Source of the DNA: Pseudoalteromonas sp. FUC4
GTDB taxonomy: Bacteria > Pseudomonadota > Gammaproteobacteria > Enterobacterales > Alteromonadaceae
Assembly (NCBI RefSeq): GCF_008370255.1
Contig: NZ_SEUI01000001.1
Location: 954,975-1,018,974 of the forward strand
Direction of reading: 5' to 3'
DNA: 64,000 nt
In this document: in pieces, positions 39,808-49,115 of the stretch
Layout of the letters: each line of letters starts with the position of its first letter
Numbering within the stretch: position 1 is the first letter of the stretch
Notes under the pieces: model-generated
Database searches by the model: none
What the model was told of the DNA's origin: nothing
What the model saw: the letters and a program-made list of their open reading frames with translations, nothing else
Program-made: the position numbers and the translations under genes

Positions 39808-42171
39808 TTAACTTAATATATTTTTGCCTTTATTCTCTTGTTGATGAATAGTTACTGGCCATCCTGGAAACTGATTACTTACTTTACCATCGGCTATATC
39901 TATTAAAAACTTATATGCTTCCATTGTGTATGTCAGCTTTTCAGAATCAAATGTAATAAAGCCAAAACCACTCCCTTTCTCATGTGCTTTCACATAGCGG
40001 TTATTTGATTTTCCAACCTCTGGATTACCAACCGCATAGACATAAATCTTATTACCGAAGGTATCATTGTACTCGCCTGTTTCAGCAAGCCCATGTGCAG
40101 GGCGATTTTGATAAGGCATCTTCATAGAATCAGGCTTCCACCACCTTGGCCAACCGGCAGAAATAGCTGGTGTACAAAAAGCCCAATTGCTATCCCTTTG
40201 CTGATTTACGCCATATTGTGATAAAGAGCCTAAATGGGTATCACCACAAATATGTAACGCCATAGAGTCACGCATTGCATCAATTGCACGGTTACGTGCA
40301 GAGGCAGGCCAGCCACTTGAATCAAAATCATACTTCAAGAAACGATCAGGTAAGGGCTGATGAGTAGAAATAGCTGCAAATACAGTTTGGCTTAATACCG
40401 CTTTTAATTTATGTCCACGCCAATCATTACCCCATTTCACAAGAAAGTTCTCTTGGCGGTTTCCTAACAGGTCTAAGCCAGGAGGATTAAATATTGGATT
40501 ATAATAAAGCGGATCTTCATCTTGCCCTGTTTCTCCAACCGCAACATTAATACGTTCTGGACCACTTTTCCACTGCCTATCGGCAAGTATGGCAAAACCA
40601 ACACCGCCGTATAACATCGTCCCGTAGTACGAGCTAATACCATTGGTTGGTGTTGGGTCATAAGGATCTGGGTGATGGTTTAGAGTCGTTCTATGTACCA
40701 TATTAATCACACGTGCAGAATCAATGTAACCACCTAAAACACTTGCTGAAGGATCTTTCGAAATGTTTTCCATCCTTGCACCACCTTCACCCCACAAATT
40801 ACCTTGGAGTACATCATGATCATCGGGTAAACAAATTGTCGGCTGATTCCGCATTACCTCTTTGAAAGCCCAACCAAACTGATAGAATTTTCGTAAATAA
40901 TTTAAAATAGCTAAATTATCTGGGGTACGAATTACACCAAACCCACCATGGGTTTCATAAATTTGGTCACCAGAAAAGAACACCAAATCAGGATTTAGTT
41001 TTTCGACATTTTGAGCAACAGGTTGGTACGGAAAGCCATAATCATTTTGGCACGTGAGCGCGGCCATTCGTAATTTTTCACTCGCTGGGTTAGCTTTTAT
41101 AACTCCTGAATATATATCTGGGGTTTGTGTACCATCAGTGTGTTTTTCACGATATATAACACGAAAAGGCGTATCGCGTGTTTCATCCCAATTGGCTATA
41201 CGAAATGTCGCCAACCAGCCATCATGGTCTATGACTTGCGAATCGATAGCGACCCACTGATTATCACGTTGTACTTGCAGTTCTAATTGTTGATTATCCT
41301 GCTCACCTATTGGCCCTGTGTATGCACTCAATTTCATCACAAAGCCTTCATTTGTCAATGTATCGCTTAATGAATACATGGTCCAAAGTATTGGACCAAA
41401 CGCCTGTTCATCTATTACTGAAAAAGCTTCACCTTGCATAGTCCAATTACTAAATTTATAACGTGCGCCCAATTTATCTTCAGGTGCATTTTCATATGTA
41501 ACGGATGGAATCGAGAAATTACTAACCAAAGCCACATTACCCAATAATTCAGAGGCAGCTGTCAAATGAGTGAGAGTACCTATAATTTTTCCAGACAAGG
41601 TTAAGCTAGCTGTTAACTTTAAAGCCATGGCACCTGATTGCGGAGCCCCTGTCAGTGTTAAAGTAATATCTTGATTCCCTACAGGAACCATTAAAGGAAC
41701 TGTATTATTCCCTAACACCAAATTATTATTTTTAATGCCTAGGTCGTACCCCTGTTGAACAAAACAATTACTACGGTATTCATTGAGTTCACTTTTCGCA
41801 CCAAGACGAATCCCTGCGCCACCATCGTTACTGTTTTGCTCTAAACGAGATACTTGCACCGACATTGTAAAAGGTTGATCAAGATGCGCTATTTGGTGGG
41901 TAAGCGAATGAACACTACGATTACCACCTCTATTAATACATTCAGCAGACCCGTTAACAACTCGCCAATCCTCCATTGGATTAGCCCAATATTGTTTACC
42001 GAGCCAAACTCTATCATGCGTTTTGTGCCAATTATCGCGATGAGACTTCGTACCTCGGGTAACTGTTGAAGTCATAGCACCTAAATGACTAGTACAACCA
42101 GAAATTCCTGTAGCAGCAACACCAGCTGCTAGCATTTTGAGGACTGAACGACGAGATATGTTTTTATTCAT
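39808..42171 (-). CDS. PhoD-like metallophosphoesterase, Tat lipoprotein (paralogue 1)
   Basis: A 787-residue protein. The N-terminus SRRSVLKML is a twin-arginine signal and is followed by the lipobox-like GISGC. Residues ~45-260 look like a beta-rich, lectin-type domain (RVWLGKQYWANPMEDWRVVN). The PhoD-type catalytic domain follows: FFSGDQIYETHG (~415), LPDDHDVLQGNLWG (~468), ADRQWKSG and CGDTHLGSL (~665). PhoD enzymes cleave phosphomono- or diesters with metal ions. What it cleaves in a galactan locus is unknown. A TTGTTAACAG site lies 25 bp before the start. Confidence 0.8.
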   Translation of the reverse strand: MNKNISRRSVLKMLAAGVAATGISGCTSHLGAMTSTVTRGTKSHRDNWHKTHDRVWLGKQYWANPMEDWRVVNGSAECINRGGNRSVHSLTHQIAHLDQPFTMSVQVSRLEQNSNDGGAGIRLGAKSELNEYRSNCFVQQGYDLGIKNNNLVLGNNTVPLMVPVGNQDITLTLTGAPQSGAMALKLTASLTLSGKIIGTLTHLTAASELLGNVALVSNFSIPSVTYENAPEDKLGARYKFSNWTMQGEAFSVIDEQAFGPILWTMYSLSDTLTNEGFVMKLSAYTGPIGEQDNQQLELQVQRDNQWVAIDSQVIDHDGWLATFRIANWDETRDTPFRVIYREKHTDGTQTPDIYSGVIKANPASEKLRMAALTCQNDYGFPYQPVAQNVEKLNPDLVFFSGDQIYETHGGFGVIRTPDNLAILNYLRKFYQFGWAFKEVMRNQPTICLPDDHDVLQGNLWGEGGARMENISKDPSASVLGGYIDSARVINMVHRTTLNHHPDPYDPTPTNGISSYYGTMLYGGVGFAILADRQWKSGPERINVAVGETGQDEDPLYYNPIFNPPGLDLLGNRQENFLVKWGNDWRGHKLKAVLSQTVFAAISTHQPLPDRFLKYDFDSSGWPASARNRAIDAMRDSMALHICGDTHLGSLSQYGVNQQRDSNWAFCTPAISAGWPRWWKPDSMKMPYQNRPAHGLAETGEYNDTFGNKIYVYAVGNPEVGKSNNRYVKAHEKGSGFGFITFDSEKLTYTMEAYKFLIDIADGKVSNQFPGWPVTIHQQENKGKNILS

Positions 42172-42195
42172 AATTTTAATCTCACTTATTGAATA

Positions 42196-42205
42196 TTGTT
42201 AACAG
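42196..42205. promoter_or_regulatory. TTGTTAACAG operator, PhoD-like gene 1
   Basis: Nine of ten bases match the palindrome. It lies 25 bp upstream of the start codon, so a bound protein would block initiation. Confidence 0.55.
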
Positions 42206-42637
42206 TAAACAAACAATATCTCTTTTCTAAATAAATATCAGCATTTGTTTTGAAAAAAGTTTAAGAAATTTTATCTACTCGTTCAAATTAAAGAAGAACT
42301 AGTTAACTTTAATCTAGTTGCCATAAAATAAACTATTGATTTATAAGTATAATACCCCACTACGTAGATAAGCGATCCCTATTAGCAGCGTTAGGTGTAT
42401 CATAAGATCTCGACCGATAATATGATCAAATATCTTCCATCAAGCCTCAATATTTAGAGAAATTTTAATACTTATAACAGATATAAAAAGGTTGCTATGT
42501 AATAACAAAAAACTGTAACCTGAACACATTGTCAACAATTAACACAATTTACTATTCATTATGGCATTTCTAAATAACTATAAAATAAATACACGAATCT
42601 TAGCTATAGCGCTTATTGCCTCATTAAAAAAAGGCCT
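42206..42637. other. Divergent intergenic region between PhoD-like 1 and the FG-GAP gene
   Basis: 432 bp with no complete ORF. It contains the TTGTCAACAA operator variant at 42529-42538 and AT-rich promoter-like sequence. Nothing else is recognised. Confidence 0.5.
42529..42538. promoter_or_regulatory. TTGTCAACAA operator, FG-GAP gene
   Basis: Nine of ten bases match the palindrome, with the same CACATT...TTAAC flanks as the site at 38701. It is about 310 bp from the FG-GAP start, with an interrupted small ORF in between. Confidence 0.55.
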
Positions 42638-42835
42638 ATGTCAGATTATAATCTGCGCATCTATTCAGCCCAGCAGCAAGCTGGTAAGTCAGCTTGGTCA
42701 ATACTTTCGCGCAGCCTTTAGCAAGCACCACTCGAAGTAACCAACAATGTCGATAACTTATCTGACATTGTTGAAAACTTAGAAAGCTATATTAATGAGT
42801 TCACTTTGGTTAAGCCCAAAACCAACACCTTATAA
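42638..42835 (+). pseudogene. Small ORF interrupted by one in-frame TAG
   Basis: Sixty-six codons from ATG 42638 to TAA 42835 with a single TAG at codon 28. The frame stays open on both sides of the stop, and the second half looks like real coding sequence (VTNNVDNLSDIVENLESYIN). It ends 12 bp before the FG-GAP gene. I do not recognise a family. It is most likely a decaying gene fragment. Confidence 0.45.
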
Positions 42836-42847
42836 GGACCTTTTTCT

Positions 42848-44773
42848 ATGAGTAATACACTATTTAAACTAAGTACTATCTCTATTGCGCTTTCTATTAC
42901 AGCCTGCAGTACTCAAAATACAAGTACGCAAGCCCAACCTAAAATTAAGTTCGAGGATGTCTCTGTCGAAGTGGGTTTAACAACTGATAAAAACTGGAAA
43001 TACGGTGGTCCTACTATTTCAGATCTAGATAATGATGGACATTATGATTTATTATTGACGAATCATGACTCAACTCCCATACGTTTATTTTTGGCTAATG
43101 GTGATAATACATATACATTACAGCCTGATATTTATCCTCGAGTTGACCTACATGGTATGGCCAGTGGTGATTACGATAACGATGGTGACAACGATATTTT
43201 AATTGCGTTAGGTGGTGGCAATGGGCAAACACCACAGCCTCAAAGGCTTCTTCGTAATGATAATGGCAAATTTACAGATGTTACTGTCGAATCAGGATTA
43301 TCAAAAATGGGTGCTCGAGGTCGCTCAGTGCGCTGGATTGATTTAGATAACGATGGCGACCTTGATTTTATGCAAGTCAATGCTGCCAAGCAGGTGAACG
43401 AAGACACACCTCGAAATATATTGTTCGAAAACCAGGGTAATGGACAATTTATTTATCACCCTTCACAAAAATTTGAAAACTTACACGCTGAGAGGGTGTT
43501 ATTAAGCGATTATAATAACGATGGCATTCTAGATATATTTGGCTTCAACGGCCACAGTGAGTTAATTATTTACAAAGGTAATAACGATTTCACCTTTACC
43601 AATGTAACTGAAGATGTATTAGCCGATAACTCAAAAAACTACTTTGGTACGCTAGCAATGGCACAAGCCGACATTGATAACGATGGTGATATGGATTATT
43701 ACCTTGCTCGCGGCAAGTTACACTATGCTATTGCTAACAATAGTATCTCATTTAATGACCACTCTAAACGGTTAGATATTCGTGATGAAGGTAATAAAAG
43801 TCACGACGGCATTACATTGATTGCAGAAGAGAATATAATTCTTAGCGATTTTTATCATTTCCCACGCGCTAAATTACTCAATCATATGCCTGTTTATCTA
43901 GGTGCAAACAAAGAGCTGATCGAAACCCCCGATAATAATGCCCAAATCACACAAAACCGTGCCCAAGGCTTTCCTGTAAAGATTGATAAAACAGGTTGGT
44001 ATATTGGTTATATAGGTAATGGCCAGTGGCGTGTTGAGTGGATGCTTGCAGATAATCTTGCTTGGGATGTACGCGCCTCATTTAAAAACATTACCTCTTA
44101 TAAAAGCAACTGGGAGCCACAAAACTTAGCCTTACCAGATGTACTGTTACGTAATGACAATGGCAAACTTGTAGATATTTCAGCGCAGCTTCCAGTCGCT
44201 ACCAATTCGAATAACTGGGGTGTGGTACCTGGAGATTTTAACAACGATACCAAAATGGATTTTATGGTGTATAGGTTTGGTGAATTAAAAGAGCGCATTG
44301 CCGATGTTTTACTCGTTAACCAAGGTGACTATTCATTTACGCCTGAGCTTACTCACAATGCGACTAGCGAATTAGGCCAGGACTCGCACGGAGATATGGG
44401 TGCTGCTTTTGACTATAATCAAGATGGTAAGCTCGATTTGCTCAGTGGTGATGATGACAATGGTAAATGGCATTTATATGAAAATAATACCTTATTAGCT
44501 GATAGTCATTACTTATTGGTGCGAGTCGGCTACTCAAGGTCTGGGATTGATCCACTCGGAGCAAAAATTCAACTAACAACTGACTCAGCATCGCAACTCC
44601 AAGTTATAGGCTCACACAGCGCATCGCACTCTCAAAGTTTACTCAATATAGCTCATTTTGGTTTAGCTAAAGCTAAAAAAGTCACTTCAGTGATCGTAAC
44701 TTGGCGCGATGGTAGCCAACAAAGAGTAGATAACATTAACGCAGATATGCTAATTAAAGTTGGCCAATTTTAG
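42848..44773 (+). CDS. FG-GAP/VCBS and ASPIC/UnbV domain lipoprotein (CRTAC1-like)
   Basis: A 641-residue protein with a lipoprotein signal (SIALSITACSTQ). Seven or so calcium-loop repeats follow, such as DLDNDGHYDLLL, DYDNDGDNDILIA, DLDNDGDLDFM, DIDNDGDMDYY and DYNQDGKLDLL, as in integrin-like propellers. The C-terminal ~90 residues (DPLGAKIQLTT, VIVTWRDGSQQ) fit the ASPIC/UnbV domain. It probably sits on the outer membrane and binds glycan or protein with calcium. AAGGA precedes the start. A decayed paralogue lies at 38737. Precise function unknown. Confidence 0.82.
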   Translation: MSNTLFKLSTISIALSITACSTQNTSTQAQPKIKFEDVSVEVGLTTDKNWKYGGPTISDLDNDGHYDLLLTNHDSTPIRLFLANGDNTYTLQPDIYPRVDLHGMASGDYDNDGDNDILIALGGGNGQTPQPQRLLRNDNGKFTDVTVESGLSKMGARGRSVRWIDLDNDGDLDFMQVNAAKQVNEDTPRNILFENQGNGQFIYHPSQKFENLHAERVLLSDYNNDGILDIFGFNGHSELIIYKGNNDFTFTNVTEDVLADNSKNYFGTLAMAQADIDNDGDMDYYLARGKLHYAIANNSISFNDHSKRLDIRDEGNKSHDGITLIAEENIILSDFYHFPRAKLLNHMPVYLGANKELIETPDNNAQITQNRAQGFPVKIDKTGWYIGYIGNGQWRVEWMLADNLAWDVRASFKNITSYKSNWEPQNLALPDVLLRNDNGKLVDISAQLPVATNSNNWGVVPGDFNNDTKMDFMVYRFGELKERIADVLLVNQGDYSFTPELTHNATSELGQDSHGDMGAAFDYNQDGKLDLLSGDDDNGKWHLYENNTLLADSHYLLVRVGYSRSGIDPLGAKIQLTTDSASQLQVIGSHSASHSQSLLNIAHFGLAKAKKVTSVIVTWRDGSQQRVDNINADMLIKVGQF

Positions 44774-44804
44774 GACGTCTTTATTTTAGCCACTGTATAT
44801 CAAT

Positions 44805-44842
44805 AAAAGGCCTGTAAATACCTAAGTATTTGCAGGCCTTTT
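44805..44842 (+). terminator. Intrinsic terminator after the FG-GAP gene
   Basis: A long stem, AAAAGGCCTGTAAATAC with GTATTTGCAGGCCTTTT, around a 4-nt loop lies 32 bp after the stop. Confidence 0.92.
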
Positions 44843-45372
44843 CACTCGTTCATTGTTTCTCATATCACTCCTTTCATTTATTGTTTATTTTTCATTTTTA
44901 TCTTTGTTCAATCAAGTTTAGACCAATTGATTAAAAGGTACTTTGCTTTGTAAGGCAGCTCTATCAGGCAAATACAAACAAGATAACTGTCATACGGGCC
45001 TACAGATGATCATCGATTACTTTTGTATTTCAATCTTCTCTATAAAAATACTTCTCAAACTTAATTAGCTCATCAAGTAGATATGATTAGCATAAGCAAT
45101 ATTACAACTTATATAAGCAAGTTAGGTATGGGCATATTTTACAAAGGTACGATAAAAATAATGCTTGATTCAATCCAAAGAAGGAACTTATTTATCTCTT
45201 CTATATAGCTTTTTGTACAAGCCTCATATTGAAAATGTCATTTAACTTTTTGTATTTAAAGTAAAAAGTCGTGCCAATATTTATAAATTACTAAGTGGTT
45301 TGTACATAGAGAAGTTATTCGGTCTTTCAAAGGTAAGTTTAGTGAGTATATTGTATTTGCTCTTAGCAGATA
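44843..45372. other. Intergenic region with no recognised feature
   Basis: 530 bp between two terminators of convergent genes. It is AT-rich with no ORF of note, no operator copy and no visible repeat. Confidence 0.5.
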
Positions 45373-45401
45373 CAAAAAGGCCGCACTTTAATAGTGCGGC
45401 C
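45373..45401 (-). terminator. Intrinsic terminator after the TonB-dependent receptor gene
   Basis: The stem GGCCGCACT/AGTGCGGCC with a T run on the minus strand lies 10 bp past the stop. Confidence 0.9.
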
Positions 45402-45411
45402 AACTTCTACA

Positions 45412-48400
45412 TTAAAAGTTAATACGGGTATTCAACCTAAATGTACGCCCGGTATGATATTGATAAACCGTGCGCGATTTAGTAGCGTCACCTTCAAGTG
45501 GGCTACCTTCATCAAAAGCCACCCCTCCTGCTTGCAAGAATCGACTAGTAAAGTATTGTCTAACTCCCTCATCTGTTAAATTAGCGACTTGGAAAGAAAC
45601 ACTGATATTATCATTAACTTTATAACTAGCTGAGAAATCAAGGGTTTGACGACCTTCTTCCCAAAGCGAACCATTCTCCCAAGAACGTTGCACTAGCTGG
45701 TCTGTTGTACCTTGATAAGATAAACGTAACTGATGACCATTTTTCTCCCAGAAACCCGTTAAGTTGTAGCTATGCTCAGGCGTATATGCAACAGCTAATG
45801 AAGGTACTTTAACATCGCTATCAATAGAAGAGACTTCTTGGTCATACTCTGAATCTTGATAAGTATAATTAGCCTGCATACCTAAACCAGACCAAATGCC
45901 GGGTAAGTTGTCGTAGGTTTGCATGTACTGTAGCTCTAGACCTTTGATAGATGCACCTTTACCATTTTTAATACGCGTAGTATTAAATTTGGCACACATC
46001 TGCTCTAAATCACCTGAATACATCCAGTCTAACTCATAATCCTGACCACCTTGGAAACGTTTAGGCATACACCCTTCCAAGCTATCTTGGCCAGCAATCA
46101 GTACGAGATCGTTTGGATCGTATGTTTCCCCTTCAGCTAACCCAACACCACGCAAATCATCCATATAAGTGACAATAGTTTCTGATTCTTCGAAATTAGT
46201 CATATCCTTATAAAATAAAGTAGCGGCTAATAAACCCGATTCATTGAAGTACCACTCATATGATATGTCTAGATTAAACGATTCAAGTGGATCTAATTTA
46301 GGGTTAGTTAATGTAATAGAATTATTCCTATTTTCACCACCCCATTGTGTTTCTCTCACTTTAAAGCCTGGGCGAAGAGAATCAATTTGTGGGCGTGCCA
46401 TCGTTTTTGATGCGGCAAAACGAATGATTGTGTCTTCACTATATAAATAATTTAAGTTTAAACTCGGTAAGAATAAATCATACTCGTGTTCATCCGTAAC
46501 AGTAAATGAACGTAAGCTTCTATCTTCCGTAGGTAATAAATTGCCTGTGTCATCATAAACTCGTTCACCGTAAATCCAATGTTTCTCTGTAGATACATCA
46601 GAGTGACGCCATAAATACCATTCAGATTCGAATTCACTACCTTGAATTGCATTTGGATCATGGCATGGACCCTGATCTGGAATAACAATATCATCTTTTT
46701 TATCATTAGTACCTAGGGTGTCATAGCCTAAACCATCGACACGTGACCAACGAATTTCTTCGTTATAATTAGCACCATAAAACTTGGTAGGTGAACAAAG
46801 TGGTAAGCTGGTATCACGAAGTTCTGCAAGTTTAAATGGGTCCATTAAACGTGCATTATTTGATGGGTCAAAAGCAAACTGCACACCAGATGCTCCTTGA
46901 ACTTCAACCGTAGTTTTGACATAGCGAACACCTACGTCACCGGTGATCTTGCCATCCATCAATTCAAAGTTTAATTTAGTATAAAATGCTAGGTTATCTA
47001 ATTCTGTATTGCGAGTATTTGAATCATCAGTATTAAATTCCACCTCAGAGCTACCCTGAGCGACTTCAAATGCTTTGAATGCAGAGAAACTACTCCAACC
47101 ATCTGTCACAGCATCGCGGCTATAACCGAGGCCAGCCATAAAGTCATCAACTGGAAATTCTTCACCATCGGTTATCATTTCACCGGTAATATCACGCAGG
47201 CCACTGCCAAGTACTGCTGGCAAACCGGTGTTTGGATTTGTTACCACAACCCCTTCGCCTACGTTATTAAATGTACCTTGCTGGGCATCCACATACTTAG
47301 AACGTTTAGACCATTTAGCACCAAACTCAATTGACCGAAAGTTATCTGAGTCTAAGACGTAATCAAAATCTACAAATAACGACTTTTGTTCATCTTCGAC
47401 CTGATTTAAAGTTCTGCTCATATATGATAAGTGTTGAGCGTTTAATTCGTCAGGGTTAAATCCTGTGGTGCTATAGTTATCCCATAAGCTTTCTGGATCA
47501 CCAAAGGTATTATTTTCGCCATAGTCAATTAAGCCCGTACCGGTTACTAAATTACACAGACCACTACTACAATCATAACCAACAGGTTCCATATCTTCAG
47601 GTGGAACATTTTTTAAACTCCATGCACTAATATTCGCAAAATTTTGTAACCCCACATACACAGAGTTATTGGGAATTTGTTCTGTTTTTGAGTAACCAAC
47701 TCCCGCATCCATAGTTAATGAATCACTAAAGTTATGCTTCATATCTAACGAAAATATTTGATTATTATTTTCAAAATCACCTTCAGATTGCACTAAGCCA
47801 CCGCTGCCGAAACGATTTACAAATTTAGTAAAAGTATTAGTTTCTAGATCAATTGTTCGCCAATCTTGTTCTGGATCTGTAAACGCAGCAGTTACACCTG
47901 CCAAACCTGGATCCTCACCTTCCACTAAGTTTTTAGTTTCAACTGAGCGAGTATTAATTCCATGCATCGAGTTATTAATATCTTGCTTACCGATAATGGC
48001 ATTAAAATTAAATTCAGTATCCTCTGAAGCACGCCATTGTAGACCTAAATTTAAATTGACACGGTCATTTTGACTTTCATGATATTGATATTGAACATTA
48101 CGCGGCGTAATACCGACAGCATTTTCGACAACATTACCGTTAGTATCGGTTGCAAGAGGAGACTCTGTCGCAAACCACTCTGTTGCAGAGTATTGATCTT
48201 TACGATAAGCATTGGTTTCTTTAACAGCTGTAACAACCACACCAAACGTATCATCAAAAAACTTACGAGAAAAAGTACCTGACACTTTATAGTTATCTTC
48301 TTCTGACAGGTCGTTGTAACGGCCTTCGAGCGTCATGGTGTTTATTTCATAATTTAAATCGAGTGGCTTTGTTGTGGTTAAGTTAATATTCGCACCTAAT

Positions 48401-48873
48401 GCACCTTCTTCATGATCGGCACTTGGAGTTTTTACAACTTCAATCTTAGACAAAATATCTGATGAGTACTGCGATAAATCGACACCTTGGCTATAGCCCG
48501 TCGAGCCTAGCTGTACACCGTTCATACTAATATTATTTTGCTGAGAGTTAGCACCACGAACAGTCACTCGTGCGCCTTCGCCATCGACAGTCTGTACTGA
48601 AACACCCGTTACACGCGATAGCGCATCTGCGATGTTTTGGTCTGTCGATTTACCAATATCCTCAGCATTAATTGAATCAACCACGTTTTCAGCGAAGCGT
48701 TTATCGTTTATTGATTTTTTTACACTTGCAGCTAAACCGCTTACTTCAATGATCTCAATATCATCTTCGGTTTTCGTTTTTTCATTTTCTTGTTGTTGTG
48801 CATAAATCAAATTCGAAGCAAATAGCGCAGCTGTCAATGCGCTTAATTTGAAAGTTTTCTTTATGGTTGTCAT
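45412..48873 (-). CDS. TonB-dependent outer-membrane receptor
   Basis: A 1153-residue protein with a Sec signal (~1-25, ending YAQQ). The plug domain spans ~40-170, with FAENVVDSINAEDIGKSTDQ, NIADALSRVTGVSVQ and VTVRGANSQQNNISMNG. A large 22-strand barrel follows, ending in TFRLNTRINF with the C-terminal aromatic used for outer-membrane assembly. The long type with the AEDIGKS..NIADALSR plug is typical of Alteromonadales glycan receptors. It would import galactan oligosaccharides. At least two TTGTTAACAA-type sites lie upstream. Confidence 0.93.
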   Translation of the reverse strand: MTTIKKTFKLSALTAALFASNLIYAQQQENEKTKTEDDIEIIEVSGLAASVKKSINDKRFAENVVDSINAEDIGKSTDQNIADALSRVTGVSVQTVDGEGARVTVRGANSQQNNISMNGVQLGSTGYSQGVDLSQYSSDILSKIEVVKTPSADHEEGALGANINLTTTKPLDLNYEINTMTLEGRYNDLSEEDNYKVSGTFSRKFFDDTFGVVVTAVKETNAYRKDQYSATEWFATESPLATDTNGNVVENAVGITPRNVQYQYHESQNDRVNLNLGLQWRASEDTEFNFNAIIGKQDINNSMHGINTRSVETKNLVEGEDPGLAGVTAAFTDPEQDWRTIDLETNTFTKFVNRFGSGGLVQSEGDFENNNQIFSLDMKHNFSDSLTMDAGVGYSKTEQIPNNSVYVGLQNFANISAWSLKNVPPEDMEPVGYDCSSGLCNLVTGTGLIDYGENNTFGDPESLWDNYSTTGFNPDELNAQHLSYMSRTLNQVEDEQKSLFVDFDYVLDSDNFRSIEFGAKWSKRSKYVDAQQGTFNNVGEGVVVTNPNTGLPAVLGSGLRDITGEMITDGEEFPVDDFMAGLGYSRDAVTDGWSSFSAFKAFEVAQGSSEVEFNTDDSNTRNTELDNLAFYTKLNFELMDGKITGDVGVRYVKTTVEVQGASGVQFAFDPSNNARLMDPFKLAELRDTSLPLCSPTKFYGANYNEEIRWSRVDGLGYDTLGTNDKKDDIVIPDQGPCHDPNAIQGSEFESEWYLWRHSDVSTEKHWIYGERVYDDTGNLLPTEDRSLRSFTVTDEHEYDLFLPSLNLNYLYSEDTIIRFAASKTMARPQIDSLRPGFKVRETQWGGENRNNSITLTNPKLDPLESFNLDISYEWYFNESGLLAATLFYKDMTNFEESETIVTYMDDLRGVGLAEGETYDPNDLVLIAGQDSLEGCMPKRFQGGQDYELDWMYSGDLEQMCAKFNTTRIKNGKGASIKGLELQYMQTYDNLPGIWSGLGMQANYTYQDSEYDQEVSSIDSDVKVPSLAVAYTPEHSYNLTGFWEKNGHQLRLSYQGTTDQLVQRSWENGSLWEEGRQTLDFSASYKVNDNISVSFQVANLTDEGVRQYFTSRFLQAGGVAFDEGSPLEGDATKSRTVYQYHTGRTFRLNTRINF

Positions 48874-48918
48874 GTGTGTTCCCCGTTGAAGGTTTTATTA
48901 TGTTGTCAGGTTATCATT

Positions 48919-48972
48919 TTGTAAACAATAGTATGAGATGCAACTCATTGTCAACTGTATTTTGTTAACAAT
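48919..48972. promoter_or_regulatory. Operator cluster before the TonB-dependent receptor gene
   Basis: TTGTAAACAA (48919-48928), TTGTCAACTG (48948-48957) and the perfect TTGTTAACAA (48963-48972) lie 46-100 bp upstream of the start. This is the densest cluster of the motif in the window. Confidence 0.65.
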
Positions 48973-49115
48973 ATTAATTTAATTATAAAAAATGCGAAGC
49001 AGCAACTACAACCAACCTCGCACGGTATCTATCTGTTCTAAATTAACTTTTAAATAGTCTAGAAAGCTAAAACCTCGTTATAAACCGAATTATTAAAGTT
49101 AATTTATAAATTAAA

